Shown one piece after another: positions 47,701-58,405 of a stretch of 64,000 nt of DNA. Position 1 is the stretch's first letter, and each line of letters begins with the position of its first letter. The translations under genes and the position numbers were made by a program. The stretch comes from Irpex lacteus (Eukaryota > Basidiomycota > Agaricomycetes > Polyporales > Irpicaceae). Location of the stretch: positions 992,001 through 1,056,000 of the forward strand of contig MQVO02000009.1 in assembly GCA_001986395.2 (NCBI GenBank). The letters are read 5' to 3'. The notes below the pieces were generated by a model, which worked only from the letters and a program-made list of their open reading frames with translations, ran no database searches and was not told the DNA's origin.

Positions 47701-49050
47701 ACCGGCTCAAAAAGTATCTCCAAATCCATGTTCTTCCCAACTGCAGTGCTTAAGAACAAGTTGTGGTATCAGTGCAAACACCGTCTGTGTAGGTCTGTAG
47801 GGCCCATGTAAAGGCAGTGGTTGAGAGGGATTTGACAGCGAAACAAGGAATATGACGGTCACTGAGATTCAACTATTGTTCCCAAAAGGGTAGGTGCTGT
47901 CTCGGCTTTGAGCGCCTTTTCTAGCATGCATCTTTGAAAACCTCGTGTGCGAGAGCCATAACCATTGTCATAGCATCGAGACGAGAAATTTGGCGGCGAA
48001 ATAGAAGATAAAATTTAAGGGGTAGTAGCATAGCCTGAAGCGCAAATATAGGAGAGAAATCGTGAGCAATACGTCGACTCGCATGCGCCACCACTGGCAA
48101 GCAAAATTCAGTGGCTATCTGCAGGCTTCAGCGGCATTGTACTACGTAAGTAAGTCTACGTTCAAGCGTGTGCTATGTATATCTGCCGTAGCTGTTCCCT
48201 AGAGACTGATCATTTCGTGATGGTAACAAAAACAGAGACATCGCTCATGTCACTTGTAGTATTATCTACGTGTAATTGTGTTCTTCTTTTGTTTTATTAT
48301 TTGCGTGGTACACGTGCAGCGTGAGAATTGGTGCACACAGACGACAGCATCACAACGTCGGCGTGTGAACCGACACACGGACGACAGCATCACAACGTCG
48401 GCGTGTGAACCGACACACGGACACTCATGTAACTATGGGCTCTATACTTACGTACTACTTGCTTGAGACTGGGCCACGCATATTGAAGTATGAGGCAGTC
48501 TTCTACCACTGGTAGGCTGGGCATGAGTGTAAGATATTCTTCTGTGACTACGTTGTACTTATAATTGCTATGCTACGCTAGTACTCAATAGAGGCTCCAA
48601 ATACCAACTTCTATCCTCAGTGCGTTCTCTTGTTGATATTAAGATATGCCACTTCTCATAATGAGAGTATTTCCCGTTTCTATGTACCTTGCGCAACGCT
48701 GTAGGGTTGCATAGAGAATCGTATTGACGGTGGCGGGTCCACCTGATCCGATCGGTAAGAGGCGCTGCGGGCGTAAGTGACCCTATCATTGCCTTCTATG
48801 GTCAAACAATGGCGCTTTGTCATCATTGCACGCCAAAAGCACGCCAAATAACGCCAAACGAGACGCGCGCAATGCTCGATCAAAATTGGCCGTAAAACTG
48901 GAACCGCCTCGACGAACAGTGGAGTTGAAGGTACAAAAGTGAGAAAATTGTTGAGCGTCTCGTCCACTTCTCTTATCTCTCTCTTCAGGTATCCAGCTTC
49001 TCAAGCTGCCCGAAGAGGACTATCTCCTAGAGTAGACTCCCACGAGCAGC
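47701..49050. other. Intergenic region with FunK1 upstream block and a 40-bp tandem repeat
   Basis: The first 100-200 bases next to the kinase start resemble the matching region of FunK1 copy 2 (for example the shared ATCAGTGCAAACACC). Further right is a short tandem repeat at 48334-48422. The right end is the promoter of the permease gene. No coding gene was recognised. Confidence 0.55.
48334..48422. repeat. Tandem repeat, 40-base unit, 2.2 copies
   Basis: Units at 48334-48373 and 48374-48413 are nearly identical (first differs at one base: CACACAGAC versus CACACGGAC), and a third begins CACACGGAC at 48414. The unit contains CAGCATCACAACGTCGG. A 40-base period does not preserve a reading frame, so coding use is unlikely. 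Confidence 0.85.
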
Positions 49051-51252
49051 ATGTCAGAACACGATCATGATGGACGTCCGGATACCAAGAGCAAGACAAC
49101 TTCAGACGATGTAGAGGCCGGTTCTTTGGTTGACGAGGGACCAGTCGCAGTCGGTGCATTACCTGTTCCTCCTGTTGACAAACATCATGGCCTTCACCGC
49201 GGTTTGTCGGCACGTCAAGTGTCTATGATCGCCATTGCCGGTACCATTGGCACGGGTCTCTTCTTGGGTACTGGTCGGTCCCTTGCGCAGGGTGGGCCGG
49301 CGAGCATGCTCCTTTGCTATGGAATTGTTGGCTTCATCGTATATGTAACGCTCCTCCTCCTCGGGGAAATGGCTACCCAATATCCTGTGGCTGGTACGTG
49401 GTCTCGCCAACTTGGAGAAGCGTAGAGTTGATATCGTGTCATCAAGGTTCATTCAATGCGTATGCCACACGCTTCTTCTCTCCATCTTATGGGTTCGCAT
49501 TATCTTGGAACTATTGGTTTAATGACGCTGTCTCGGTCGCCTCTGACTTGACGGCCGCGCAGCTTGTACTACAATTCTGGACACCGTGGCACTCGTGGGT
49601 CATCAGCTTGCTCTTCTGGGTCTTTCTAGTTGCAGTGAACTCTACGCATGTCCGAGCTTACGGAGAGCTAGGTGAATTTCTATTGAATATGATCAACGTG
49701 GTTGAAAGCTAAACTCATTTCACAGAATATTGGCTATCTTCCTTGAAGGTAGCCACCATTATTATCTTCATTATTATTGGCATTCTCGTCAACGTTGGAG
49801 TAAACACTGAACATCACTACATTGGTGCACACTACTGGCATATCCCTGGAGCGCCGTTTGTTGGAGGCTTTGGAGGCTTCGCAAGAGTATTCGTTACAGC
49901 TAGTTTCGCGTGTAGGTACTTCCTTGGCCCAGGTGCATCTATGATTGATGAAAACTGTTACAGACGGAGGCACAGAATCCCTTGGTATTACCGCCGGAGA
50001 GACCAAGAACCCCTCGAAGAATATGCCTCGTGTTGTGAAATTCGTTTTCTGGAGGTATGTCGTTGATCTCCCTCGACGAAACATGACCGTTCACTAACTG
50101 TAATACGCCAGAATCATCTTGTTCTATCTCCTCAGTATCCTTCTCATTGGATTGAATGGTATGCGGGAAGCCTTCGTTTGCATTGGGATGACTATACTGA
50201 TTCAATTGCCGCATCAGTGCCGTACAACTACCCGAACTTATCGAACAAGAGCACTACAACATCTCCCTTCACCATTGTCTTCAAAGAAGTGGGCTCGAGT
50301 AAGCCATCATTGCAGGATCCTGATGAGCATAACTGACAGCCGTTGACACAGACGCCGCCGCATCCTTCATGAACACTGTCATTCTTACTTCAGTCTTGTC
50401 TGCTGGAAACCACGCCCTATTTGCCGGCACACGTGTCTTGTATGGTCTTGCTGTTACTCGCCCCAGAGCACAGGCCCCTCGTATCTTTGCCTGGACCACA
50501 AAGTCAGGCATACCCCTTCCAGCTCTTTTCGCTACCAGCAGTATCAGTATCTTGTGCTTTGGCAGCAGCTTCATCGGCAGCGGTGAGCTATGGGGGTGGC
50601 TCCAGAACATCGTCGGCGTCTCCAATCAGGTTCGTGTTTCTACTCCAGAAGTGAACGATGCCTTACTGACCTCTACATAGATTGCATGGGTGTCCATTGG
50701 TCTAGCAAGCTGGCGATTCCGCACGGCATGGGTACGCCAAGGGCGTTCGCTCAATGAACTTAAATTCCGTGCTCGGTGGACGTGGCCATGGGGACCCCCA
50801 TTTGTCGTTGTTACCACGTCTGCTCTTATCATCAGTAAGTCGCTACCTCACGTTGCCTTTGTATCCACCTCGTTGACGTGAGCTACTCTCCAGTCCAAGG
50901 ATGGTCCTCGGTGATACCGAAGTTCTCAACAGTCGACTTTTTCTCGTTCTACGTCGAGATCCCCATCATGATCTTCATGTACATCGTATGGGTCATCGTC
51001 AACCGCCTACCGGCACTCAAACGCATCTTGGAAGATCCAATAGACGAGCCTGGCCCCAGTGGCGCGTCACCAGTCGATGCAAGATCGCCAAAACGAGTAC
51101 GTTGGTTCGACTTGGTGGACACATCAAGAGTCAACTTGTACGCCGACGAGCACAACGACGAGCTCATTGACCAAATTGAGGACCAAGAGAGGGAGCAGCG
51201 GCTGAAAAGCAGGTGGAGGTGGTTGTGGAGAGTATATTATCTTGTAGCATGA
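49051..51252 (+). CDS. Amino-acid permease (YAT/LYP1-CAN1-like, APC superfamily)
   Basis: After a hydrophilic leader (MSEHDHDGRPDTKSKTTSDD) comes the family signature LSARQVSMIAIAGTIGTGLF LGTG in helix 1. Further signatures follow across about eight exons: YVTLLLLGEMATQYPVAGSF, FSPSYGFALSWNYWFNDAVS, KVATIIIFIIIGILVNVGVN, YGGTESLGITAGETKNPSKN (joined by an intron near 49914-49962), FMNTVILTSVLSAGNHALFA and SGELWGWLQNIVGVSNQIAW. Twelve membrane helices are expected. The TES-GITAGE element and overall order fit fungal proton-coupled permeases for basic or broad-range amino acids at the plasma membrane. The cytosolic end is charged (DQIEDQEREQRLKSRWRW). Substrate specificity cannot be fixed from the sequence. 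The gene is intact and is the only obvious transporter in the duplicated right-hand region. Confidence 0.9.
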
Positions 51253-51382
51253 ACATTTCTGGAATTCGTTGTTGTTGTAATGTGGCATATTATTGTATCC
51301 TGTTACTATAAACATACGATGCTGACCATCACATTTGTGTGAATCACATATCCAAAAGCCAAATCGAAAACTCTGGGCCTCG

Positions 51383-52608
51383 CTAATCGTCGGTCAAATC
51401 GATAACTTCAGGTGTTCCCGACCTCAAGAATATAGGAGAAACCTCCCGCTTGACCAGTCCGTCATGAACCTGACGAAGTCGTTCGTCGACCGCTGCGCGT
51501 TGCTTGTCGAGTGCTTCACGCCGTGCCTGATGGGTACGTCAGACCCATTTCCCATCTTTGGAAGAGGAGGATAGTTACCATCAGCTCCTCCAAATCGTCA
51601 ATCTCGTTAAGCGTTACCCGAGAGCTTGAAGCTATAACAGGTCGACGATTGCGTCTCATAGGCGCTTTAATCACTCGCCGACGTTTACTAGGTGAAGGGA
51701 ATGGACCCGACGCGGCAGGTGACATGCGACGCTTCGGCGCCGAGGGTATAATATTCTGCGCTTGAAGTATGTCTGGAGCGTGGGGCCATGTCAGCCGGTC
51801 AGATAGAGTAGCGGTTGTCCTTGCGCCTACCTGCTGCTCGGTACTGCCAAGTAAACGTGATATATGGAGACTCCTTTGGGTCTAAATATTCGACTGTAAG
51901 CACATCACTAGACCCGAGCATGTCCTCGTATCCTCCTAGCCTATGACTATGTGAGTGATTGATAGAGGATGGGTCGCATAGATGGCACGCACAATATCCT
52001 ATGGCCACCTAGTGTTTTCCTTCTTTCATGCACGAGGGTATCCTCCAACACAGGCTCCGGATCATAGGATGTGCGCACGATGCTATCGCATACTTTAATG
52101 CGATAACATTGCAAACTTATGATCCCCAATCTTCTAACACAGATGCTATTCATCTGGTTTGCCTCATTGTCATCTAAACACAAGCAGTCAGTCTCGGGCA
52201 TGTGCACAGCCGTGTGGACGAACCGGTAAGCGCAACAGATGAAAAGATATAGGGTCGACGTTGATGATTGTTCACTTGCGGCCCATTAAAGCTGAAGCCC
52301 CGGGCCCCTTCTCTCAAACACAACGTTTCTGTCCTCTGGCCGTCCACATAAAGCCAGCAACTGAGTGCCGTGTCGTGATCACCGGTTCCGCGAGCGATGT
52401 GAACGCTGAGACGCTGTACCACGAAGAACTTCGTTAGTAGCGTCACACGTTCGATGCGAGCAGTGACTAGGCTCCCTACCTTCCCGACTTCACTAGCAAT
52501 CCAACACTTGACCTCTGGATGCTCTTCATCGCCGTTCGAAGTAACCCGATACTCCAAGAGTGGCTCATCGTCGCATTTGACATAGCATTCGAGGTTTTTG
52601 CCCTTCAT
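51383..52608 (-). CDS. DUF7918-domain protein, copy A
   Basis: The ATG at 52608 gives MKGKNLECYVKCDDEPLLEY, then VKCWIASEVGKV, FFVVQRLSVHIARGTGDHDT, LSCWLYVDGQRTETLCL and RRPYIFSSVALT. These make up the beta-rich DUF7918 domain, common in agaricomycetes and without known function. Middle exons contain RKTLGGHRI and ITFTWQYRAA. A basic linker (PKRRMSPAASGP, SPSKRRR) precedes the last exon, recovered from the acceptor near 51526: ARREALDKQRAAVDERLRQV, DGLVKREVSPIFLRSGTPEV and IDLTDD. The end combines VKRE, which fits the SUMO acceptor consensus, with EVIDLTDD, which fits a SUMO-interaction motif. Copy B has the same ending. Nuclear location is likely from the basic linker. Five to seven exons; internal splice sites are approximate. 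Confidence 0.75.
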
Positions 52609-53339
52609 CGTGCGACGTCGATGGTGGAAGATAGGATGGAAGGATGAATGAAGGCTTAAGTGCCACTGCACACGTCGACTTTGTTATCAATGATATCGCG
52701 GTCATGTGACGAACGCGCTGTGGCCACGTTTCTTGAAAGGAGTATTCGGCGCATCGAATAAAGGCCCGTTAGGCCAAACAAAGGACGAATGGCGAGTAGT
52801 TCCCTAAACTCACGTTCAGTTCCGTCCCCGCGACAAAAACAAATAAAGTTGACCTTTCTTTGATGCCACTCGGAATGTTCTCAGCCTCGCCCGTACGCGA
52901 TAGGTGTGATACTGATGCTCCAGTGGATAGGTGAGTGGTGGGGGTTGTTTCGACGAGGGAGATCGGAACAAGCCAGTACTTTCAGAAGCTTGGGACGATG
53001 ACCCAGGAGAGTCTGTACAGTCGAAACATCGCCCGTCCATGTCTTGACGCAAAAGTCTGCATGACGGAGCGCACGCCGAGGATAGCAAGTCTATAAGAGC
53101 ACGTACGCTCAGCTTTGGAAGCCCCAGCTCTGCGAGTTCCCTTCGTCTCATTCCTATCTTTTCGACTTCTAACGGCACTGGTTGGTAAGTCTGACACCAC
53201 CCAATACTTTAAGTTCACGATACTCACCGTTCGTGCATCCTACAGCCCCCTTTCTACTACTACTTAATCTTCAACGACTTCACGACCTCTTCACAACATC
53301 TCCAAATCCCATCCTATAACCTTCCTTTATTCTTTCAAG
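52609..53339. other. Divergent intergenic region; right part is an arm of an inverted duplication
   Basis: This lies between DUF7918 copy A (-) and the modular secreted protein (+). From about 53080 the sequence is closely matched, in inverse orientation, by 59735-59850 (for example GAGTTCCCTTCGTCTCATTC in both). Open frames within it do not correspond between the two copies, so the similarity is not due to an overlooked gene but to a duplicated upstream region. Confidence 0.65.
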
Positions 53340-54535
53340 ATGCACTCTTCCATTATCCTCACTGCCGTTCTCCTCGCTACGGCAGGCCCCTCATTCGCCG
53401 CGCCTCTGCCCCAATCTTCCAGCTCTTCATTCGCCTCGGATGATAACTCCAGCGAAGCCTTGAAACTCCCCAGCTTCGGCACCATCGCGAACATCGCGTC
53501 TTTCGCGGTCCCTGCGATCGGCGGCCTTATTGACCACTTCAAGAACAAGTGAGAGTTACACATTACTATGGCCAGCTTCAGTGATGATAACGAAGCGTTT
53601 TGTGAAATAGGGACCTCAAGCAGGCTCGCGAGCTCGAGGAACTATTCTCCAGACAGCTTGCCGTTGATAGTGAGGAGAGCGACGCCCTCAAATTACCTAG
53701 TCTAGGGACCATTAGCACCATCGCATCTGTAGCTGGACCAGTAATCAGCGGTATCATCGACCACTTCAAGAACAAGTACGTACCAGACAAGAACCCTCTA
53801 TTCGAGAGTTATGACGCTCATTGTCGTGATAAAATAGGGACCCGCAACAAGCTCGCGAGCTCGAAGAATTGTTCGCTCGCCAGCTGAGCGTGGACGACGC
53901 TAGTGGCGCCGCGAAGCTCAAACTTGACGACTTTAAGAACATTGCTAGTATTGGGAGCAGTATCGTCAGCGTCGCTCATAACATCTTTGATAGTTTCAAG
54001 GGGTCAGTGAATACTCCCTCACTGCCGAAAGAAAAATGGAACTCACGTACATTCATCTGCAACAGTAACAACAACCAGCCTCAGCAGAGAGAACTCATAG
54101 ACCTCATAACCCGTGAGCTTGCCGCCCGAGACGACGGTAGCGAAGACAGCGAGGCACTTTCACTCGGCGCTATCAAGACGATCGGCAAGTTTGCTCTCAA
54201 AGCTGGAGGTCTCCTGGGTGGTCTGTTCGGAGGTGGAGGGTAAGCACCGACAATTGAGTGAGGGTGTATGATGATACAGTACTGACGAGGAGATGACCAG
54301 ACATAGCGATGACCAGCAGCAACAACAACGCCGTGAGCTACTCGAGCTCCTCGCCCGTCAACCATCCTTCCTCGACCAGATCAAACACTTCCCCGCGGTG
54401 TTCGAAGGCTTGAAGCAAGCGAGGGAGGTAGACGGGCACTTTCAACGGGACTTGAAGGAGGTTTTGGACAAGGTGGACTTGAAGGGATTTGCTAACCGCG
54501 TTATCGTTACGCGTAGCTTGGATGAGCTGGACTGA
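53080..54535. repeat. Left arm of inverted duplication (intact copy)
   Basis: The upstream region and exons of the modular secreted protein are repeated in inverse orientation at about 58790-59850. The copies agree in upstream sequence, signal-peptide exon, parts of the middle exons and the Gln-rich last exon (DDQQQQQRREL in both). Spacer is about 4.2 kb and contains DUF7918 copy B and the hemerythrin gene. Confidence 0.75.
53340..54535 (+). CDS. Secreted protein of exon-encoded amphipathic repeats
   Basis: I know no family that fits. A signal peptide (MHSSIILTAVLLATAGPSFA) starts the first of five exons: 53340-53548, 53611-53775, 53838-54002, 54066-54239 and 54301-54535. Exons 2 and 3 are both exactly 165 bases and exon 4 is 174; every intron is phase 2. 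Each exon carries one repeat: a charged helix (QARELEELFSRQL, QARELEELFARQL, QQRELIDLITREL, QQRRELLELLARQ), an acidic linker, then an amphipathic or hydrophobic helix (LGTISTIASVAGPVISGIID, FKNIASIGSSIVSVAHNIFD, LGAIKTIGKFALKAGGLLGG). The first exon has only linker and helix (FGTIANIASFAVPAIGGLID). The last is longer and helical, ending TRSLDELD. The helices could insert into or lie on membranes. A decayed inverted copy lies at about 58790-59640. Confidence 0.8.
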
Positions 54536-55179
54536 TGGCTTGTTTCGAATCATGGAGAGAGTGCGGACTGGTGGTATGATGTAGTGGAGTGTAGTAGATA
54601 GTCTATATTCATTGGTGTGGTGAATGAGAACTGAGGTTGGACGACGGTACTTGCCTTGCAGAATGCTGGCAAAATGTGCTAGTGAGATTGTTGACAGTGT
54701 CCGATTGAAGAAGACGTTATGGACTAGCATGAAGTGGCGTCTGTATTGCATAATAACAGAAGACGTCAGACACCGTAGAAATGAGAGTGAAGCCAAGTCA
54801 GACGAATGCGCTCACCTTACCGGAAACAAAACCTGAAGCACGTCAGTTCGTTAGCTCATTACCGTTACCGTAAACACGAACCACAGGTCCGGACACCGCT
54901 ACCTTACAAGCGAAAGAGAAATCCAGATTAGTATTACAACGTTAGTACCCAACAATACCCAACAATCCAGTATCCAGTATTCAGTCAGTCAGTCAGTACG
55001 AGATTAGACTCTACACCACCAATGTCACTTTTTATCCAATCCAATCCATTTCTTATCCAATGCCCTTCTAATCCAATCCTCTCTTCCCTCTTCCCCTTCC
55101 ACTTTCCCATCCACTCACATCGCCGGTACCCTCCCCTCCCAACTCCTTCCCTCCTTCCTCTGAACGCCCCGACGTTGAA
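54536..55179. other. Intergenic region between converging genes
   Basis: No gene recognised. The right part has a short run of CAGT units (about 54981-54998) and a strongly pyrimidine-rich stretch (55070-55160). Confidence 0.5.
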
Positions 55180-56931
55180 TCAATCATCACCCCCAGTCAA
55201 ATCAATAACCACCCTCTCCCCTCTCAACACGATCGGCGATACCTCCCTCTTTACTATCCTATCCCCTTGTACCATCCTATCCCTCTCCACCATCCTATCC
55301 CTCTCCACCATCCTATCCCTCTCCACCATCCCAGCCCGCTCCACCATTCCACTACCAGCCCCTCGCACCATCCCACTACCAGTGCGTTGAGCTTGCACCA
55401 CCCCACTACCACTACGTTGAACCTGGGCTGAGTGAGAACGAGCAAGAGAAACGGCCCGGATGCGCGCGAGGCGGATTTGTTCTTCTAGTGCGTCTCTTTG
55501 TGCCTGCGAATCCATCAATGGTTTAGTTGAGCGTTCGTCAAGTGTTGATTAGGCACATGGGAGGGGGAAAGGTGTAGAGTGAGGGCAGAGAAGAGAAGGC
55601 ATACCTCGAGAGCTTCCAACTCCTCCAAATCAACTCCCTCCACCCCCATATCCATACCTTCCATACCCGCATCTACATCCGGCGTGGAAGACTCCGAGTC
55701 CAGGTGGATGACGTGTACACGTCTTCGCTTGCCTGCTCTAGGTAGTAATGAACCTGGTCTTTTGGGGGAGGGGATTATTCCTTGGGCTTGGAGGATGTCT
55801 GTTGACAGACGAGCGTTAGATGTCAGATGTGAGGTGTGAGGGTGCCATGAAAGAGAGAGAGAGAGGAGGACGGAAATAGTGAAGAAGACCAGGGGAATGA
55901 GACACACCTCGAGGCCGATACCGCCAAGTAAACGTAAAGAACGGTGCCTCAGCCGGGTCGACGCGGTCGAAGTTCCAGATGTCGGAGCCTGCGTCTTTTT
56001 CGGGTTCGCCTAGTCTACACGAACGAACGAAGTGAGGTGAGTACTCTCTCTACCCTATCCACACCATCCACACCATCCGCACCACGTTCGAAGGCTTAGG
56101 TTAGAGGGAAAGAAGAAAGAGTACGTACACAATCCGATGCCCCCCCTTCTTCTCCCTCTCATGCATAACCACATCCTCTCCACCAAGTCCATTCTCGTAT
56201 TGCTCCTCCTCGTCCTCATCGAGAGGCTCAAAGGGTAGTATACACTGCGGGTTCCTGACGCGGAACCATGAGACGCGGATGTCTCCTAGGTGGGAGGTGT
56301 CGTTGGCTAGGGTTTCGTCGTCTAGTGAACGAAGTGAGTGGATGATAGTGATAGTTGTGAAGGAGAGGTGAGGTGGAGGAATAGAGGGAAAGGGAGAGAG
56401 GTGGGAGGGAGAGGAAGTGGAGAGAGGTTCGCGATGCTCACCGGTGACAGCAACACTAGAAAACACATAAGGCCTAATACAGTCCCCGCCCGCGAGTGCG
56501 CCTTCAAACTCGGCAGACCGTATGATGTCGGTGCTCTGGAACATGCAGCCTTCGACGTTGTGTCCGTCGAGCCAGAGCTCGACGAGGAAGTCTTGGTGGG
56601 TGTTTGTGTGGTTTATTGAGATTGTGAACCTCTACTCCGTCAGTAATATGCACGTTCATCCGGGTTTTATGGTTGATTTGGTGGGTGAGTAGGAAGGGAG
56701 AGAGGGAGAGAGGGAGAGAAGGAGGGAAGAAGGGAAGGAGGAGGAGGGAGGGAGGAGAGCAGACTTGAGTTAACCATCAACGGACGCACGCCGCACGAAA
56801 CCCCCACGCACCTTCCCGACCTCACTCGCTATCCAACATGTCATCTCCCTCTCCCCGTCCGTGGCCACACAGTACTCGTCGAGGGGCTCGCCGTCGCAGG
56901 AGACGAAGCATTCGCGGTCTCTCCATTTCAT
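55180..56931 (-). CDS. DUF7918-domain protein, copy B
   Basis: The ATG at 56931 opens MKWRDRECFVSCDGEPLDEY, then MTCWIASEVGKV, matching copy A. Later exons contain FLVELWLDGHNVEGCMFQST, CIRPYVFSSVAVT, HLGDIRVSWFRVRNPQCILP, the acidic EPLDEDEEEQYENGLGGEDV and FFTFTWRYRPR. After QAQGIIPSPKRPGSLLPRAG and a basic KRRRVHV comes a Met/Glu-rich segment and AQRDALEEQIRLARIRAVSL. A six-residue repeat MVERDR occurs three times with variants (DNA period 18). The end is IVKREVSPIVLRGERVVIDL followed by TGGDD. As in copy A, a VKRE sumoylation-like site precedes a VVIDLT SUMO-interaction-like motif. Introns are unusually purine/pyrimidine-biased (for example 56690-56760). Longer than copy A through the repeats. 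No enzyme motif is visible. Confidence 0.78.
55271..55342 (-). repeat. 18-base in-frame tandem repeat (MVERDR)
   Basis: On the plus strand the unit is ACCATCCTATCCCTCTCC at 55271, 55289 and 55307, followed by a diverged unit at 55325. It codes MVERDR repeats near the C-terminus of DUF7918 copy B. The period is a multiple of three, so copy number can change without breaking the frame. Confidence 0.85.
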
Positions 56932-57398
56932 TGTGTCTTGTCTCCCGTTTTCTTGAGTCTTGTGTCCTGTTCTAATGAGTCGTGTAGAATGGTAGTAGTA
57001 TGGAATAGAGAGGGTAGATAAGAGAAGGAATGAGGAGGGTAAAGGAGGGAAGAGGAAGTTTATGTTTCGAGAGCCAATGCCAGCAGTGGCCCATCTCATC
57101 AAGGGCTGTGGCCGGCGTCACGAAATGTGGCCTCGGAATACCCTTTCTATTTTCGGAAGTGACGCGGTCATGTGATTGTGTTTAGGGAGTTGTTAGGAGC
57201 TACGCGTCCAGTCGCGACTGCCGAACTTCACAACGTTGTTTACAAGGAAGATCAAGAATTTTAAAAGGGTATTGGTGGTATTGGTGAACTGCACATCGTC
57301 GTACGTATACATACAGCTACATCAAAACTCCTCTCCTACACCTCCGAATGCATAAACTTCAGCTCAACATACTCCCTCCCCTGCACACTCTCCACAAT

Positions 57399-58405
57399 CT
57401 ACAATTCAAACCCACCACCTTTATTATCAGCAACAATCCCAACCACCTTCCCCTCAAATTCAAACATGAACACCACACGCACCTTATCCTGAACCCTCCC
57501 ATGCATCCCCATAGCCTTCTGCACCACCCCTCCCGTCTGTGGCGCAAGCGGGTGCGGACGCACAGGCACCGACCCTCGCGCTTTGAGGAACGCTCGGGCT
57601 ATTTGCTACTCACACACACACCATCCAATTCACCACACCGCACATCCACACCACCATTCCACATCATCGTCAGCACACCAACACTCAGACGACTAGAGGG
57701 AGAGTGGAAGGGTACACACGTCGTTCTGCTCAGCCCCAAGCCTCTCACGGAGCTTCGGAAGCTGTTTGCTCTCCTCCTCAGCAGCGTGCGCCAGAAAGGC
57801 AGTCACAGCGTCGGAGAGGACGGCGTCGTATCCGTCTGAGGAGACGGAGGTATGTTCGGCTTTGAAGACTTTCTTTTTGACGTCTGCGTGTTCATCTAGT
57901 ATGCAGGTTGTTTTGTAAGCTCTCTCTCTCTCATACACGCCAGATTGCTATGAAGGTGAGGAGGGGATGGGTGAAGAGGTAGGGACGTACCTTTGTTGTG
58001 CTGGACGCTATCCTCGAGACCGAGGCTGGCGTAGTCGTTGTACACCGTCACCTCTCTACCAACACCGACGCAGTCAGTCCCAACTCACAATAACTCACTT
58101 TTGATAGCACGTTGGACGACTTACTCGGCATCCCCATGAACACTCATCTCTCGAATCAGCGTGTTCGCAATGAGCGTCTTCTCCTTCAGCTCCGTCGCCT
58201 CTTTATACCAAGAAAAGAGATCCCGCACGTTATCGTGGTAGAGCTTAATCGCCTCTGTCACGTCCAGGAAGCCTGAGTGTGTGGCCAATCCACGAAATGC
58301 TCCCAGTCGGTGAGTAGGCGTGGGACCGAGTGCAGTGCGCGTAAGACGAGTAGGAGCGACTCGGAGGCTTGTGTGGAGGCGGAGGGCTGTGCGTGTTGCG
58401 AACAT
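57399..58405 (-). CDS. Hemerythrin (HHE cation-binding) domain protein
   Basis: The ATG at 58405 starts MFATRTALRLHTSLRVAPTR, Arg-rich with hydroxylated residues and no acid for 40 residues, a convincing mitochondrial presequence. The HHE domain follows: DVTEAIKLYHDNVRDLFSWY with the first His, NTLIREMSVHGDAEEVTVYN (across an intron near 58048-58121) with His and Glu, and SVQHNKDEHADVKKKVFKAE with further ligands, then FLAHAAEEESKQLPKLRERL. Four-helix HHE proteins bind a di-iron centre and have been linked to oxygen or nitric-oxide handling. After one more intron a C-terminal part (RAFLKARGSVPVRPHPLAPQ, ending NKGGGFEL) completes about 235 residues. The iron ligands I can place are present. 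Function in fungi is poorly known. Confidence 0.85.

Noticed and set aside
48334..48422. Possible CRISPR array
   Set aside because: The 40-base units are directly adjacent without spacers, and the genome is eukaryotic.
52816..53178. Minus-strand open frame starting MPLEVEKIGM
   Set aside because: It lies in the duplicated upstream arm. The matching frame at 59738-59962 starts similarly but soon diverges in frame, so shared coding is not supported.
55022..55390. Plus-strand open frame rich in Pro, Ser and Leu
   Set aside because: It is the antisense of the DUF7918 copy B C-terminal exon and of a pyrimidine-rich flank; the minus-strand reading is supported by its match with copy A.
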